Assembly (NCBI GenBank): GCA_016840065.1
Contig: JAEOTB010000037.1
Location: 27,670-91,669, forward strand
Reading direction: 5' to 3'
Length of the DNA: 64,000 bases
Source: Candidatus Hermodarchaeota archaeon
GTDB taxonomy: Archaea; Asgardarchaeota; Hermodarchaeia; Hermodarchaeales; Hermodarchaeaceae
Shown here: piece after piece, positions 1 to 10,169 of the stretch
Numbering within the stretch: the first letter of the stretch is position 1
Layout: each line of letters starts with the position of its first letter
Notes under the pieces: model-generated
Told to the model about the DNA's origin: nothing
The model's database searches: none
Seen by the model: the letters and a program-made list of their open reading frames with translations, nothing else
Made by a program: the position numbers and the translations under genes

Positions 1-1050
1 AGCAACTGTTGAGAAAGAATCCCCTATTAAGAAAGCGATAACACTAGCGGATGCGATGAGGGGGAAGGGAAAAAGGAAAGAAAACAAAACAAGAGGAACT
101 GCAACACCTGCAGCGAAAAAGAGTGGGGATAGAACAAAGCCCCCGATTTCATCCTCTCGTCCTGCTGCGTGGACAACTTTGGAAATTAATGGAATACGAA
201 TCCCATAGCTTCTGAGCAATTCAGAGGCAAAAAACAATAAAGAACCACTTGCTATTACCGAGAGTATTGGCAGATGCCAAGAGATATCGCTAAGCCAGAG
301 AAAGGGGATAACCACAGCACTTGCGTGGAATAGTTGTCGGACGATTTCTTGTCCTAGCCGTCGAGGGATATAGACGCCAACTGAGGGGCTAGTAATAATA
401 GGAATTAATGCTCGGAGATCAGGCGTAGTTACTACATGCTGCACATGACGTCGTGCCACCCTATCTGGGCGAAAACCAACAGGCAGATGAGAGTACTTGA
501 AAAGCGGAATGTTATTTCGATCGTTTGCTATCGCAACAAGCTCGTAATCAGTGAATTGTTGCGCTTTGATTAGATGCTTGATGTATTCGACTTTGGTTTG
601 CCCTCTGGAACCAAGAGCTGAGATGTGACCAGTAAGGAGGTTATCCTGAATCTCTAGACGTAACCCAAAGGCGAATTGGGCACCAACGATTCTTGATAGA
701 CGACTGACCACAAAATCAGGAATTCCAGAGCTTATTAACACAATAACATGACCTTGCTGCCTCAGAAGTTTTATTGTTTCAAGGGCTCCCCGAACTAGAT
801 CAGACTGGCCAGTCATACGTAGCAACCATTCCTTGGGAACACCGCGCAACAACCGATAGGAATATCTCATTAAGGAGGTGACCTCCATAATTCGTGCCTC
901 ATATAGGATGATAAGAATACCGAGGGCGAAGGATTTGATAATACCAAGACGGGCCATTATTTGGGAAAGCCAAAACCCTCTGATGATGACCCCGTCAACA
1001 TCAAATACAATAACTCGCGTCTGCTCTGCCTGTGCCATACTATCTATCAT
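1..1050 (-). CDS. HAD-superfamily phosphatase domain fused to a C-terminal multi-TM dolichol/phytol kinase-like (CTP-dependent) domain; 3' end outside window
   Basis: Manual reverse-strand reading gives MIDSMAQAEQTRVIVFDVDGVIIRGFW...VIVLISSGIPDF...IANDRNNIPLF, then PRRLGQEIVRQLFHASAVVIPFLWL... and ...LIGDSFSTV at the window edge. It is absent from the ORF track because no stop lies in the window. Confidence 0.7.
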   Translation of the reverse strand, partial: MIDSMAQAEQTRVIVFDVDGVIIRGFWLSQIMARLGIIKSFALGILIILYEARIMEVTSLMRYSYRLLRGVPKEWLLRMTGQSDLVRGALETIKLLRQQGHVIVLISSGIPDFVVSRLSRIVGAQFAFGLRLEIQDNLLTGHISALGSRGQTKVEYIKHLIKAQQFTDYELVAIANDRNNIPLFKYSHLPVGFRPDRVARRHVQHVVTTPDLRALIPIITSPSVGVYIPRRLGQEIVRQLFHASAVVIPFLWLSDISWHLPILSVIASGSLLFFASELLRSYGIRIPLISKVVHAAGREDEIGGFVLSPLFFAAGVAVPLVLFSFLFPFPLIASASVIAFLIGDSFSTVA

Positions 1051-1229
1051 CCTGCCTTCGCCTTTTATCAGTATCTTTCTTATAATAATGGATATTGACT
1101 CTTTTTCACTAATTTTGAATTATGCAAGAATAGTTTCAGAACTCGTGTGGAAGAAGGAAGGTTTAAATTTAAACTAGTAAGAGTGAACAGGAGACGAGTC
1201 AGAAAATATGGAATTAAGGAGAGAACCGC

Positions 1230-1910
1230 TTGAAGATTTTAGTAACAGGACCTCATCTGTCAGGAAAAAGCACTCTAATTCAGCAGCTAGTCAAAGGCAA
1301 TGTAATCAGCGTCGAAGTCGATGGCGCGACCGTAGGGCTTGATCATGGAATTGCAGAAGTTCTTGGGATACCAATAAGGCTTTTTGGAACTCCCGGATTA
1401 GCCCGATTTAAAACGCTCCGTCGTATTCTCTCGGAGGGTGCTGATGGTTTACTCTTTGTAGTAGATGCAAGCAATCCAGACGACGATGCAGAGGCACGTT
1501 ATATCTGGACAGAAATTAGCGATATGATGCCTACAGTCCCCTGTATCATCACAGCGAATAAACTTGATTTGAGAAAGGCAAGAGCTCCAGACAGGCTTCG
1601 TGATGATTTGAGTTTCATGGTAGGGATTCCTGTCATCCCGACTAGTGCTTTAGAAGGTGTCAATGTCGAGAGGGTTTTGGCATCGATAGTGATGCTCGTG
1701 GTTTATGAGTGGAGCCCCCTACTACGTGCCTTTGAGGAGGCGGGCGGAAAGGGGTTCGCGGCATTAACAAAGCGCTTAGGGATAAAGGAGAAAAAACTAC
1801 GAAGTTATTTACGCTGGTTTGAACTTAGAAAAATGGTTGCTATAGACTGGGAGAAAGGGATTGTGAAGCTACCGTCGGGTATAACCAAGCTTCTTGGGCA
1901 ATCGGTCTAG
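1230..1910 (+). CDS. Small Ras/Arf-like GTP-binding protein with C-terminal extension
   Basis: P-loop GPHLSGKST, NKLD motif (TANKLDL), TSALEG; TTG start preceded by AAGGAGAG. Confidence 0.75.
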   Translation: MKILVTGPHLSGKSTLIQQLVKGNVISVEVDGATVGLDHGIAEVLGIPIRLFGTPGLARFKTLRRILSEGADGLLFVVDASNPDDDAEARYIWTEISDMMPTVPCIITANKLDLRKARAPDRLRDDLSFMVGIPVIPTSALEGVNVERVLASIVMLVVYEWSPLLRAFEEAGGKGFAALTKRLGIKEKKLRSYLRWFELRKMVAIDWEKGIVKLPSGITKLLGQSV

Positions 1911-1956
1911 TAAACTTATAAATCATCAGAGTATCAAACACAAAATTAGATTTTAC

Positions 1957-2730
1957 ATGACCACCACAAGCACAACATGGGATACTCTGCTCAGAGTCAT
2001 AAACGAGCAGGGGATTGTTCATCTAACGCTCATAGATCCTGATCCTCACAAACAAACACCCGAAGATGCTGCCAATATTGCTAAACTAGCCGAGCAAGCA
2101 GGATCGAATGGAATTATGGTTGGAGGCTCCACTGCCTTTGGCATAATTGATGAGACACTTCAATCGATTAAACAACAGGTACAGATTCCTGTCATCCTAT
2201 TTCCTGGAAATGTCTCAGGGCTCTCACGCTTCGCTGATGCAGTTTTCTTTATGAGCCTGCTAAATTCCCGAAACACATACTGGATTACCGATGTACAGAC
2301 TTTAGGGGCCCGATACATCAAGGAATTCGACCTTGAACCGATATCTATGGCCTACTTGATTGTAGACCCTGGCGGAACTGCAGGATTTGTTGGAGACGCT
2401 CGACTATTACCTCGACATAAACCCGAAATTGCCCTTGGCTACGCGCTTGCCGCTCAATACATGGGCTTCAGTTTTATATACCTTGAAGCGGGTTCTGGTG
2501 CTGATAATGCCGTTCCTCTTCCTATAGTGAAGACTGTTTCTAAGTATATTGATATCCCACTTGCTGTAGGGGGTGGAATTACTACAGCTGAAGAGGCTGC
2601 GGCAGTGGCTACAGCGGGAGCGGATATCATTGTTCAGGGAACTATTGTTGAGAAAACCCTTCGAAAAGATGGTGGTAAGTCCTTATCCAATACAATCAAA
2701 GCTATTCGTAAAGCAAAAGAAAAACAATAG
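1957..2730 (+). CDS. Geranylgeranylglyceryl phosphate synthase
   Basis: LTLIDPDPHKQTPEDAANIAKLAEQAGSNGIMVGGSTAFG and C-terminal AVGGGI; typical archaeal GGGPS. Confidence 0.9.
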   Translation: MTTTSTTWDTLLRVINEQGIVHLTLIDPDPHKQTPEDAANIAKLAEQAGSNGIMVGGSTAFGIIDETLQSIKQQVQIPVILFPGNVSGLSRFADAVFFMSLLNSRNTYWITDVQTLGARYIKEFDLEPISMAYLIVDPGGTAGFVGDARLLPRHKPEIALGYALAAQYMGFSFIYLEAGSGADNAVPLPIVKTVSKYIDIPLAVGGGITTAEEAAAVATAGADIIVQGTIVEKTLRKDGGKSLSNTIKAIRKAKEKQ

Positions 2731-2768
2731 CATCGCAATAGATTAAGAAAGAGCGTTGGCTTATTTGA

Positions 2769-3059
2769 TTACCCACCACCTAGTGGGGGAAATATTGCTA
2801 CAACATCACCGTTTTCAAGTGTAGTGTGTACACCATCTATTAACCTGATATGGCGTCCATTCACGAGAACATGAAAATAGTGTTTGAGTGACCCATCTTC
2901 TTCAAGGAGCATTTTCCGGAATTCGTCATCGAAACGTTCCACAAGAAATTCGATTAATTCTTCTATATTCAGAGCTTCTACTTGTATTTCCCTTTCCCCT
3001 GCAAGCATACGGAGAACTGTGAATAGACGCACCGTTACAATCGGTTTTGTTCTAACCAA
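2769..3059 (-). CDS. MoaD/ThiS-family sulfur-carrier (ubiquitin-like) protein
   Basis: Beta-grasp-type small protein ending ...NGDVVAIFPPLGGG (C-terminal GG). Confidence 0.85.
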   Translation of the reverse strand: MVRTKPIVTVRLFTVLRMLAGEREIQVEALNIEELIEFLVERFDDEFRKMLLEEDGSLKHYFHVLVNGRHIRLIDGVHTTLENGDVVAIFPPLGGG

Positions 3060-3146
3060 TATAATTCACATCGAAGCATACCGTAATAATAGGAAAAACC
3101 TTTTCAATCGTTCGCAGACTCGCTAATAGTTGAAGGTGCATTCAAC

Positions 3147-3929
3147 ATGGAACTCTTCGATACTCACTCACATATTGAAATGCCAAGGCTTTATCCTACA
3201 GCTGCAGCAATTGTGAAGCGCGCAAGAGAAGCGGGAGTTATCAGTGTCGTAGTAAGTCCAATCGAGCCAAAATTCTTCTCGAAGGCACTTGATTTAACAG
3301 AACGGTTTCCAGGGTTCATATGGACCACACTCGGTCTTCATCCACCAAGGACAACCCCTAGAACAGTCAAACAATGTATACGCCTAATCCGCGAACATTC
3401 CGAGCGTATTCTAGCCATTGGAGAAGTTGGGCTGGATTATTATTGGGTTAAGGAAGAAAACAAACGCGAGTTCCAGCGACGCCACTTCGTTGAATTTATA
3501 CGGTTATCCAAGGAACTGGAGCTCCCCTTAGTAGTCCATTCTCGCGAAGCTGAAGCCGATGCAATCCACATACTAAAACAAGAGCATGCGACAAGAGTGC
3601 AACTTCATTGTTTCAACAACCTAAGTCTTGTTGCTGAAGCGGCTTCCCAAAATTGGTTCATGAGCGTGCCTACTAGTGTGGTTTCTAGACGGAGAATGCA
3701 GCAAATAGCTGAAGCGATGCCACTAGCAAATATGCTACTAGAGACTGACGCGCCATGGCTCGCACCAGAATTTCGTCAACAAAACGAACCCGCCAATCTT
3801 CAATTTGCAGTAACAAAAATCGCAGAACTCCAAGGAACAACAGAAGAGTCTGTTGCCAAAATTACCACGGAAAACGCACTAGAGTTTTTCCGCCTGGAGG
3901 TTCACGAAGGCAAGGTTCAGCGTCGCTAA
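3147..3929 (+). CDS. TatD-family metal-dependent hydrolase
   Basis: FDTHSHIEMP, AIGEVGLDYYW, PLVVHSREAEADA, LLETDAPWLAP. Confidence 0.9.
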   Translation: MELFDTHSHIEMPRLYPTAAAIVKRAREAGVISVVVSPIEPKFFSKALDLTERFPGFIWTTLGLHPPRTTPRTVKQCIRLIREHSERILAIGEVGLDYYWVKEENKREFQRRHFVEFIRLSKELELPLVVHSREAEADAIHILKQEHATRVQLHCFNNLSLVAEAASQNWFMSVPTSVVSRRRMQQIAEAMPLANMLLETDAPWLAPEFRQQNEPANLQFAVTKIAELQGTTEESVAKITTENALEFFRLEVHEGKVQRR

Positions 3930-5752
3930 CGTACAGTTAATGTTTTGCTTATATTTCGAGGGTAATCAGGATCAATTTTTTTGAAGACCGCCAAGTGATA
4001 AGCTAATAGTTGTAGAGGAACAGCTTGAAGAATAGGACTTAGATATTGGCTAGAAGAGGGGACGGTAAGGTAATCAGTATCAGCGACATAACGACGAAGC
4101 AACGAATTTTCCTCTGCCGTAAGGATTATCCTTGCCCCACGGCACTCAACCTCGGAAAGATGATTGACGAGATGCTCTGCATCATTGGGTGCAACTGTAA
4201 AAATGATAGGATATCCTTGACTAACAATGCTAAGTGGGCCGTGCTTGAATTCACTGGAATACATACCATCAGCTACGATATAGCAGACTTCCTTGATTTT
4301 TAGGGCACCCTCTAGTGCCACACCATGAGTGAGACCATACCCTAATACATAGAAGTGCGGAAATCGGTCTAGATAAGGTGCGAGACTGCGAGCATTCACA
4401 GTTGTTGTGGCGATAGTCTGTTCCAGAAGAGTAGGTAGCTTGGTTTGGAGTTCATCAAGAAGCACATTACCCTTATCTTTTGCGAGTGTACCCTGCCGCA
4501 TTCCAATCCTTGTAGCGAGGAATGCGAAGAGGGTAACTTGGCTTGTGTATGTCTTGGTGGCAGGGACACTAATCTCAAAGCCGCAGCCTAAGGGGAGATA
4601 GATATCACTAAGATGTGTTAGTGTTGATCCCAAGACATTGATTATGCTAAGGATTCGTGCTTTGCGCGCTTTACAATGATGTACCACGTCGACTATGTCT
4701 TTGGTTTCTCCACTCTGACTTACACATACAACAACATCTCCCTCACCAACAGTATTTCCAAATTGGGAGATGAACTGACCTCCAACAACTGGAATCGCAG
4801 GTATGCCAGCTAAATCGTTGAAATAGTAACTTCCTACTGATGTGGCATGAAAGCTAGAACCACACCCTACAAAGAATACACGCTTGGCATCAATAAGTGC
4901 ATTCTCGAAATTCGTGATATAAGGTTCACGAACCGCGTTAAAAAGACTTCGAACACTACTCACCTGCTCATGAATTTCTTTAAGCATAAAATGAGGATAG
5001 CCGCCCTTCTGGGCTACTCGAATATCTGCATCTGAAACATAGGGTTTCCGTTCCACAACAGAGTTGTCGCTAATCTTTCGGATTTCGATGCTTTCAGGGC
5101 TTAGGATCAATAATTCACCGTCGTGGACGTTAAGGATGTTGCGAGTGACTGGTAAAATACTAGGGAGATCACTACTTACACACGTTTCCCCCTCACCAAT
5201 GCCCGCAAAAAGGCTTGAACCCATTTTTACCGCATAGACTTTGTCATCATCCTTGTGCATAATAGCGAAGGCGTAATCCCCTCGCAAGTCACTACAACCC
5301 TTTCGAATCGCCTCGACCATATCACCGATTTTATCATAATACCGTTCAACAGCATGCACACATATTTCGCCATCATTCATGCTCCGGATGTTATGTCCCT
5401 CATCAGTATACTGCTCACGCAGTGGTAGGTAATTTACAATGTTACCGTTATGTGCACCTGCTAAATCTTTATCACAATCGAAGTGAGGTTGAGCATTGAT
5501 TTTACTTGGTGCACCAAAGGTGGCCCAACGCAGTTGGGCGATTCCTTTGTGACCAGGCATCTCTGCAAGACGTAACTTCTCTGCAACCTCCTCGATTCTT
5601 CCCTTATCTTTTCTTAGTAGAATTCTACTTTTGTGGACTGTTGCAATACCAACTGTGTCATACCCCCGATATGTGAGCTTTTCAGCCCCTTCAACTAGAA
5701 TCTGACCAATATCTTTACGTCGATTAGAGGTAATAGCAAAGATTCCGCACAA
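3926..5752 (-). CDS. glmS: Glutamine-fructose-6-phosphate aminotransferase (isomerizing)
   Basis: MCGIFAITSNR N-terminal Ntn-amidotransferase plus two SIS domains (GCGSSFHATSVGSYY, SQSGETKDI). Confidence 0.95.
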   Translation of the reverse strand: MCGIFAITSNRRKDIGQILVEGAEKLTYRGYDTVGIATVHKSRILLRKDKGRIEEVAEKLRLAEMPGHKGIAQLRWATFGAPSKINAQPHFDCDKDLAGAHNGNIVNYLPLREQYTDEGHNIRSMNDGEICVHAVERYYDKIGDMVEAIRKGCSDLRGDYAFAIMHKDDDKVYAVKMGSSLFAGIGEGETCVSSDLPSILPVTRNILNVHDGELLILSPESIEIRKISDNSVVERKPYVSDADIRVAQKGGYPHFMLKEIHEQVSSVRSLFNAVREPYITNFENALIDAKRVFFVGCGSSFHATSVGSYYFNDLAGIPAIPVVGGQFISQFGNTVGEGDVVVCVSQSGETKDIVDVVHHCKARKARILSIINVLGSTLTHLSDIYLPLGCGFEISVPATKTYTSQVTLFAFLATRIGMRQGTLAKDKGNVLLDELQTKLPTLLEQTIATTTVNARSLAPYLDRFPHFYVLGYGLTHGVALEGALKIKEVCYIVADGMYSSEFKHGPLSIVSQGYPIIFTVAPNDAEHLVNHLSEVECRGARIILTAEENSLLRRYVADTDYLTVPSSSQYLSPILQAVPLQLLAYHLAVFKKIDPDYPRNISKTLTVR

Positions 5753-5847
5753 GCCGTTTGACTCCTTATGTTGCTTTGACAGGCAAGGGAGGTTTAACAG
5801 TTTTTTCTATGTTTCACCAGAAAAGGATAGAGAAGAGTGCGCCTTCC

Positions 5848-6480
5848 TCATGTTTGTGCTATTCGCCGCAATGCAATTAGACCATCTCGAATCAACGCAT
5901 ATCGTTTAGCATGACCAGTTAGATAATCATGCAGCGTGGAGAAGTCAGAACTTGTGCGGAGTGTTGATATGGCGTCTAGGGCGTTTATTGGTGTTAGTGT
6001 TTGAAGACGTGCTGCTCGGCGAAGAAAGAGAGTCGCTCTATATGCGTCTTCTCGACCAAGCCTCTTCCTGATTCTTTCAGGCACAGAAGACCTTGCAACA
6101 CGGAATTGTTCTGAAAGATTGTCCGGGTTCTCGATTAGGGACAAGCAAGCAGAGAATAATATTGTATTTGCCATTATGTCAAATTCCCACCAATGCGTAG
6201 GTTGTCCTTGCACAGCTAGGTGGAGGGAGTTTGTTATGCATAGCTGGCTAGTAGCTCTTTTGTCTAGGAGGTAAAATAGGTCGCTAGCTTCTAGTAGTAA
6301 CCCAGCAGCTCGTGTGTATCGTTCTTCACGCCAATAGAACTCGGCGCTTACAAGAGTGGCGACCAACGCATCTGATAGCTTACTCACGTTTCGGAGACGC
6401 CGGCTGTCCTGTAGATATTTCCCTAGTTTCGAATAAGCCACTTCTGAAGTCGGTGAAGACAACAAACCTCTAAGTCGCAA
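5848..6480 (-). CDS. Hypothetical helical protein
   Basis: Single long ORF, no recognised motif; start codon uncertain (TTG). Confidence 0.5.
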   Translation of the reverse strand: MRLRGLLSSPTSEVAYSKLGKYLQDSRRLRNVSKLSDALVATLVSAEFYWREERYTRAAGLLLEASDLFYLLDKRATSQLCITNSLHLAVQGQPTHWWEFDIMANTILFSACLSLIENPDNLSEQFRVARSSVPERIRKRLGREDAYRATLFLRRAARLQTLTPINALDAISTLRTSSDFSTLHDYLTGHAKRYALIRDGLIALRRIAQT

Positions 6481-6698
6481 CTCAGCTTCGGAGACATAGG
6501 ACTGCTGCTGATTATTGATTTTTTGCCATAACTCACTCCAGAATGCTTGCAGAGGAAAAACCCCGTTATCTTCTAACCGTATTATATATTGATTTTTTGC
6601 TCTTAAAAAGGGGAAATCCTCAAAGAATTATCACAAAGGCAGGAGTTAACCAAACCTTTTTGTTGGCTCATTAACTAAAACCAGGTGGCGTTTGTATA

Positions 6699-9600
6699 AT
6701 GGTTTCAAAGAAAACCATCTTCTCGATTCTTTCCTTGACGGTTATTGCTATTTTGGTTCTCTCATTTATAATTCCGCCGCTATTACTGCCCCCAATTCCC
6801 AGGGATGAACCCTACGAGGATGTCCCACCATTCGGAGCGGGTGTAGTAGTAAACACCACAGGCGATGACGCCCTACTCATTAACATCACTATTGATGATG
6901 TTCCCTTTGATTTACCGTGGGATATTAACCCCTTTGAAACCTTTGCATTGGTCTCCCCAAATGACCCACCCCGATACTGGAAAAGGACCGCCTACGACAC
7001 ATACTCCTACATCTCGGGCTCAGGCTCAAGCTGGGGAAAGGATAACTCCACAAGGGTTCCATTAGCAGAACGTGCAAGTGCAGGTGATACAGTCTACACT
7101 GTCTCGATGAACATAACACATGGTCTCGGTGGAGACTTGGAACTATATTCTCTTTGGCCTAACCCTTGGATTATTCCTGATTCTGTGACTTCCCCCTACT
7201 TACAACTCCCCTACACTCTTGAAACAGATCAGTATGGTAGCACGATACTTAATGGACGGTTCGATTCCAATGGTACTTCTGAGCTAACCTATCAAGTTAC
7301 CTACGATTCCACGCTTAACTGGACTGAAATTAGACCACAGGCAGTGTCAGCCAGCAACACACCCTCTAGCTTTAGCCTTTACCAAACCCAAGGATTAGAT
7401 CAGCTAAGTACGCCTACTTCAAATGATATTCAGAACAGGCTTGACGCTATTCTAGCTGGGGTTCCAGACAATGCCTTTGAAGAGGCATTCGCCATCCTAG
7501 AATACTTCAAGGAAACCTTCACCTTTGATCTTTCTGCGGAGAGACCTGGATCTTCTGAATGTGTCGAATGGTTTCTATCAGGAGGGACAGGAATCGGTCA
7601 GGATTTCGCAACAGCCTACACCATGTTTCTTCGGAAACAGGGCATAGCTGCACGCCCTGTTTTTGGAGCCGCTCTGGGAGTCCTAGATGGTAGTCAGCGG
7701 AGTTTACAGTTCATGCATTTACATTTCTGGGTGGAAGTTTACATCCCGATTAGTAGCTCAGAGGGTTATTGGCTACAGTTTGACCCTACTCCTCTGCCAG
7801 GTTTTATCACAGGAACCCCCCCGGCAAGAGACCCTTATGTTGTTAGCACATATTACGATCTTGCCATTGATGTTCCTACTCCCATCGTGGACCGAGGCGT
7901 CCAGTTCCAAGTACAGGCCACACTCACAAAGGATGGCTTGCCAGCTCCAGGTGAGACTGTAGAGTTCTGGGATGATACAGAAAATTGGCTTCTAGGCACC
8001 AACACCACATCTGCAACAGGAGATGCTTCAGTTACATTCACTTACAATAACTCGGCGATTGTGGGGGTACACATTCTTCGCGCATATTCACACGGAAAGA
8101 ACGACTATGGTGGAATCGGGCTTCATGGTGCCGCTAATCTCACTTTCTTTGCTTCACCCCTAGAGCTTAACCGCACTTCGCAAATCCTGTTTAATGGCAC
8201 CCTTACGGATGCAGTGAATGGAAGGGGAGTCTCTCAATATGAGACAATGTTGACTGAAGTCGATATCTACATCAACGCTCAAATAGCTGCTAGCGAATTC
8301 ACTGATCAAGATGGAATATACACCACTTTCTATTCTATCCCCCAGGACCACCATCCGCTTGGAGTGGCAACTGCCTTTGCTTCATTTAGTGTGCCCGGCG
8401 TGATTGATCCAGTTGTGAGTCTTCCTCAGGTGCTGAACATCACAGCTCGGTCCAAACTCTCCATTCAAGCAGTACCCAATGCTGCGCGCGCAAATAGTAA
8501 TGTGAGCATTTCTGGGCAATTACTTTTCGAAAATGATACAGCGATACCTGGAGTCACTGTTCAGATATTTTGGAACGGAACACCTCTAGGAGGAGTCATC
8601 ACAGATGGTAGTGGGAACTTTCTCTATGAACATAATGCGACATCTCTTGGTCAGGTGACCGTTGAGGCACAATACCTTGGTGGGGCGAATGTTTTTGGCT
8701 CAAGAGGAACCGTTCCAGTTGTTATCCATGACGATGGCACAATCGTAGTCTTCGTTGACGACGATGACGGGGACGACTTAACACAGCGCGGAAACTGGGT
8801 TCAGTTTACTGGTTGGGTTGAGAACTCGACTGGACAGCCTCAAGGAGGTGTCACTGTCAACCTCTTCTTCAACGGGAGCTTCATCGTCACGACCACAACG
8901 AATGCGAGTGGCGGTATTGATTACTGGTATCAAGTACCAACAAGTCAGCCAGTTGGATTATTAGAAGTAACTGGTGATGTGGTCAGTTCTACCTTGCAGG
9001 TTGTGAGCACACTAGACTATTTGAGTATCAACTCGACAACCCAGCTGATTAGCCTCCAATTCAATGCGAGCCAAGCCCGTGTTGAGGAGGGTATCGTTTT
9101 CACAGGTCACCTTGTAGACGATCAACTCGGGCAAATTTCTGGTGCAAATATATCTGCTGAACTATCTTATGACACTACAGTCATCTCATTAGGCTGGACT
9201 CTCACTCAGGCTAATGGTGTTTTTCAATTCATTTCTACACTGCCAGCAAGCATCCCTGCAACTGTTTCGTCTGTAAACTTCAGTGCAAGTTTTAATGGTG
9301 ATGTCTTTTACGGAACCAGTAATGCGTCCCAAACGCTGGATGTTTTCGTGAATGTTACATTGATAATTGACGTAGATAATGGACCTCACCCAGGAAGAAC
9401 CAGTATCAGTGTTAACGGAACCTTGAGGGACAGTTTTGGACGATCCCTGTCAAACCGTGAAATTCTCTTAATATTCAGCGGAGAAGTAGTATTTTCAGGG
9501 AGTACAAACAATCAAGGAAGAGTAAGCTTTACACTTCAACTACCATCAGGGTTACCTCAAGTTAGTAGCTATCCCGTTCAGCTTCAGCACAATACAGTCA

Positions 9601-10133
9601 TACTAATTGAATCAAATCAAGAATTAATCTTAGTCGAGGCAGAAATAATAATGCAATTTCCAATCCCTATCGGATATATCATACTCTTAGCAATTTTAAT
9701 CATCGGAGCTATTATAGCAGTTATTATCTATCGTCGGCTTAGAGGTCGAGGTCCCCGAGGGTCTAGAGGAGGCCCCTCAGTTGACGCGGCATCAATGTTA
9801 ACTGAACTCCGCCAACTCCTCAGCGACCAGAAGTACCGGGAGAGCATCCTCTACGCCTTCCGGATGTTTGAAACAATCGTTCAGGGTAAACTTGGAATTT
9901 TCCGAGATCCAAACATGACGCTGCGCGAATTTGCCAACCTGACGACTGCCCAAGGAGGGTTAGATACGACAAGCATGCAGGTCTTTATCAGAGGAGTGGA
10001 AGAAGCCAAGTTCAGCGATCACCAAATATCCTACCAAACATGTTTAACGACGCTCAATGCGTTTGCGAACAACTATAATGTACTTACTGGCGGTTCTCTC
10101 CGCTTTGTTACAAGTCAAGAGACGCCGCAATAA
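6699..10133 (+). CDS. Transglutaminase-like membrane protein with Ig/carboxypeptidase-like repeats and C-terminal TM plus DUF4129-like tail
   Basis: N-terminal TM; GSSECVEWFLSGGTGIGQDFATAYTMFLRKQGIAARPVFG...HLHFWVEVYIP (transglutaminase core Cys/His); beta-rich repeats; TM at ~aa 990; C-terminal LRQLLSDQKYRESILYAFRMFE. Confidence 0.8.
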   Translation: MVSKKTIFSILSLTVIAILVLSFIIPPLLLPPIPRDEPYEDVPPFGAGVVVNTTGDDALLINITIDDVPFDLPWDINPFETFALVSPNDPPRYWKRTAYDTYSYISGSGSSWGKDNSTRVPLAERASAGDTVYTVSMNITHGLGGDLELYSLWPNPWIIPDSVTSPYLQLPYTLETDQYGSTILNGRFDSNGTSELTYQVTYDSTLNWTEIRPQAVSASNTPSSFSLYQTQGLDQLSTPTSNDIQNRLDAILAGVPDNAFEEAFAILEYFKETFTFDLSAERPGSSECVEWFLSGGTGIGQDFATAYTMFLRKQGIAARPVFGAALGVLDGSQRSLQFMHLHFWVEVYIPISSSEGYWLQFDPTPLPGFITGTPPARDPYVVSTYYDLAIDVPTPIVDRGVQFQVQATLTKDGLPAPGETVEFWDDTENWLLGTNTTSATGDASVTFTYNNSAIVGVHILRAYSHGKNDYGGIGLHGAANLTFFASPLELNRTSQILFNGTLTDAVNGRGVSQYETMLTEVDIYINAQIAASEFTDQDGIYTTFYSIPQDHHPLGVATAFASFSVPGVIDPVVSLPQVLNITARSKLSIQAVPNAARANSNVSISGQLLFENDTAIPGVTVQIFWNGTPLGGVITDGSGNFLYEHNATSLGQVTVEAQYLGGANVFGSRGTVPVVIHDDGTIVVFVDDDDGDDLTQRGNWVQFTGWVENSTGQPQGGVTVNLFFNGSFIVTTTTNASGGIDYWYQVPTSQPVGLLEVTGDVVSSTLQVVSTLDYLSINSTTQLISLQFNASQARVEEGIVFTGHLVDDQLGQISGANISAELSYDTTVISLGWTLTQANGVFQFISTLPASIPATVSSVNFSASFNGDVFYGTSNASQTLDVFVNVTLIIDVDNGPHPGRTSISVNGTLRDSFGRSLSNREILLIFSGEVVFSGSTNNQGRVSFTLQLPSGLPQVSSYPVQLQHNTVILIESNQELILVEAEIIMQFPIPIGYIILLAILIIGAIIAVIIYRRLRGRGPRGSRGGPSVDAASMLTELRQLLSDQKYRESILYAFRMFETIVQGKLGIFRDPNMTLREFANLTTAQGGLDTTSMQVFIRGVEEAKFSDHQISYQTCLTTLNAFANNYNVLTGGSLRFVTSQETPQ

Positions 10134-10169
10134 GATGTAGAAAACAAGCTAGTTGGAGGCAACTTGTAG

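Noticed and set aside
6480-6640. N-terminal extension of the 5848..6480 ORF (AKNQYIIRLEDNGVFPLQAFWSELWQK...)
   Set aside because: The frame is open upstream but has no ATG/GTG/TTG start, and it overlaps a TATA-like AT-rich segment, so coding is not supported.
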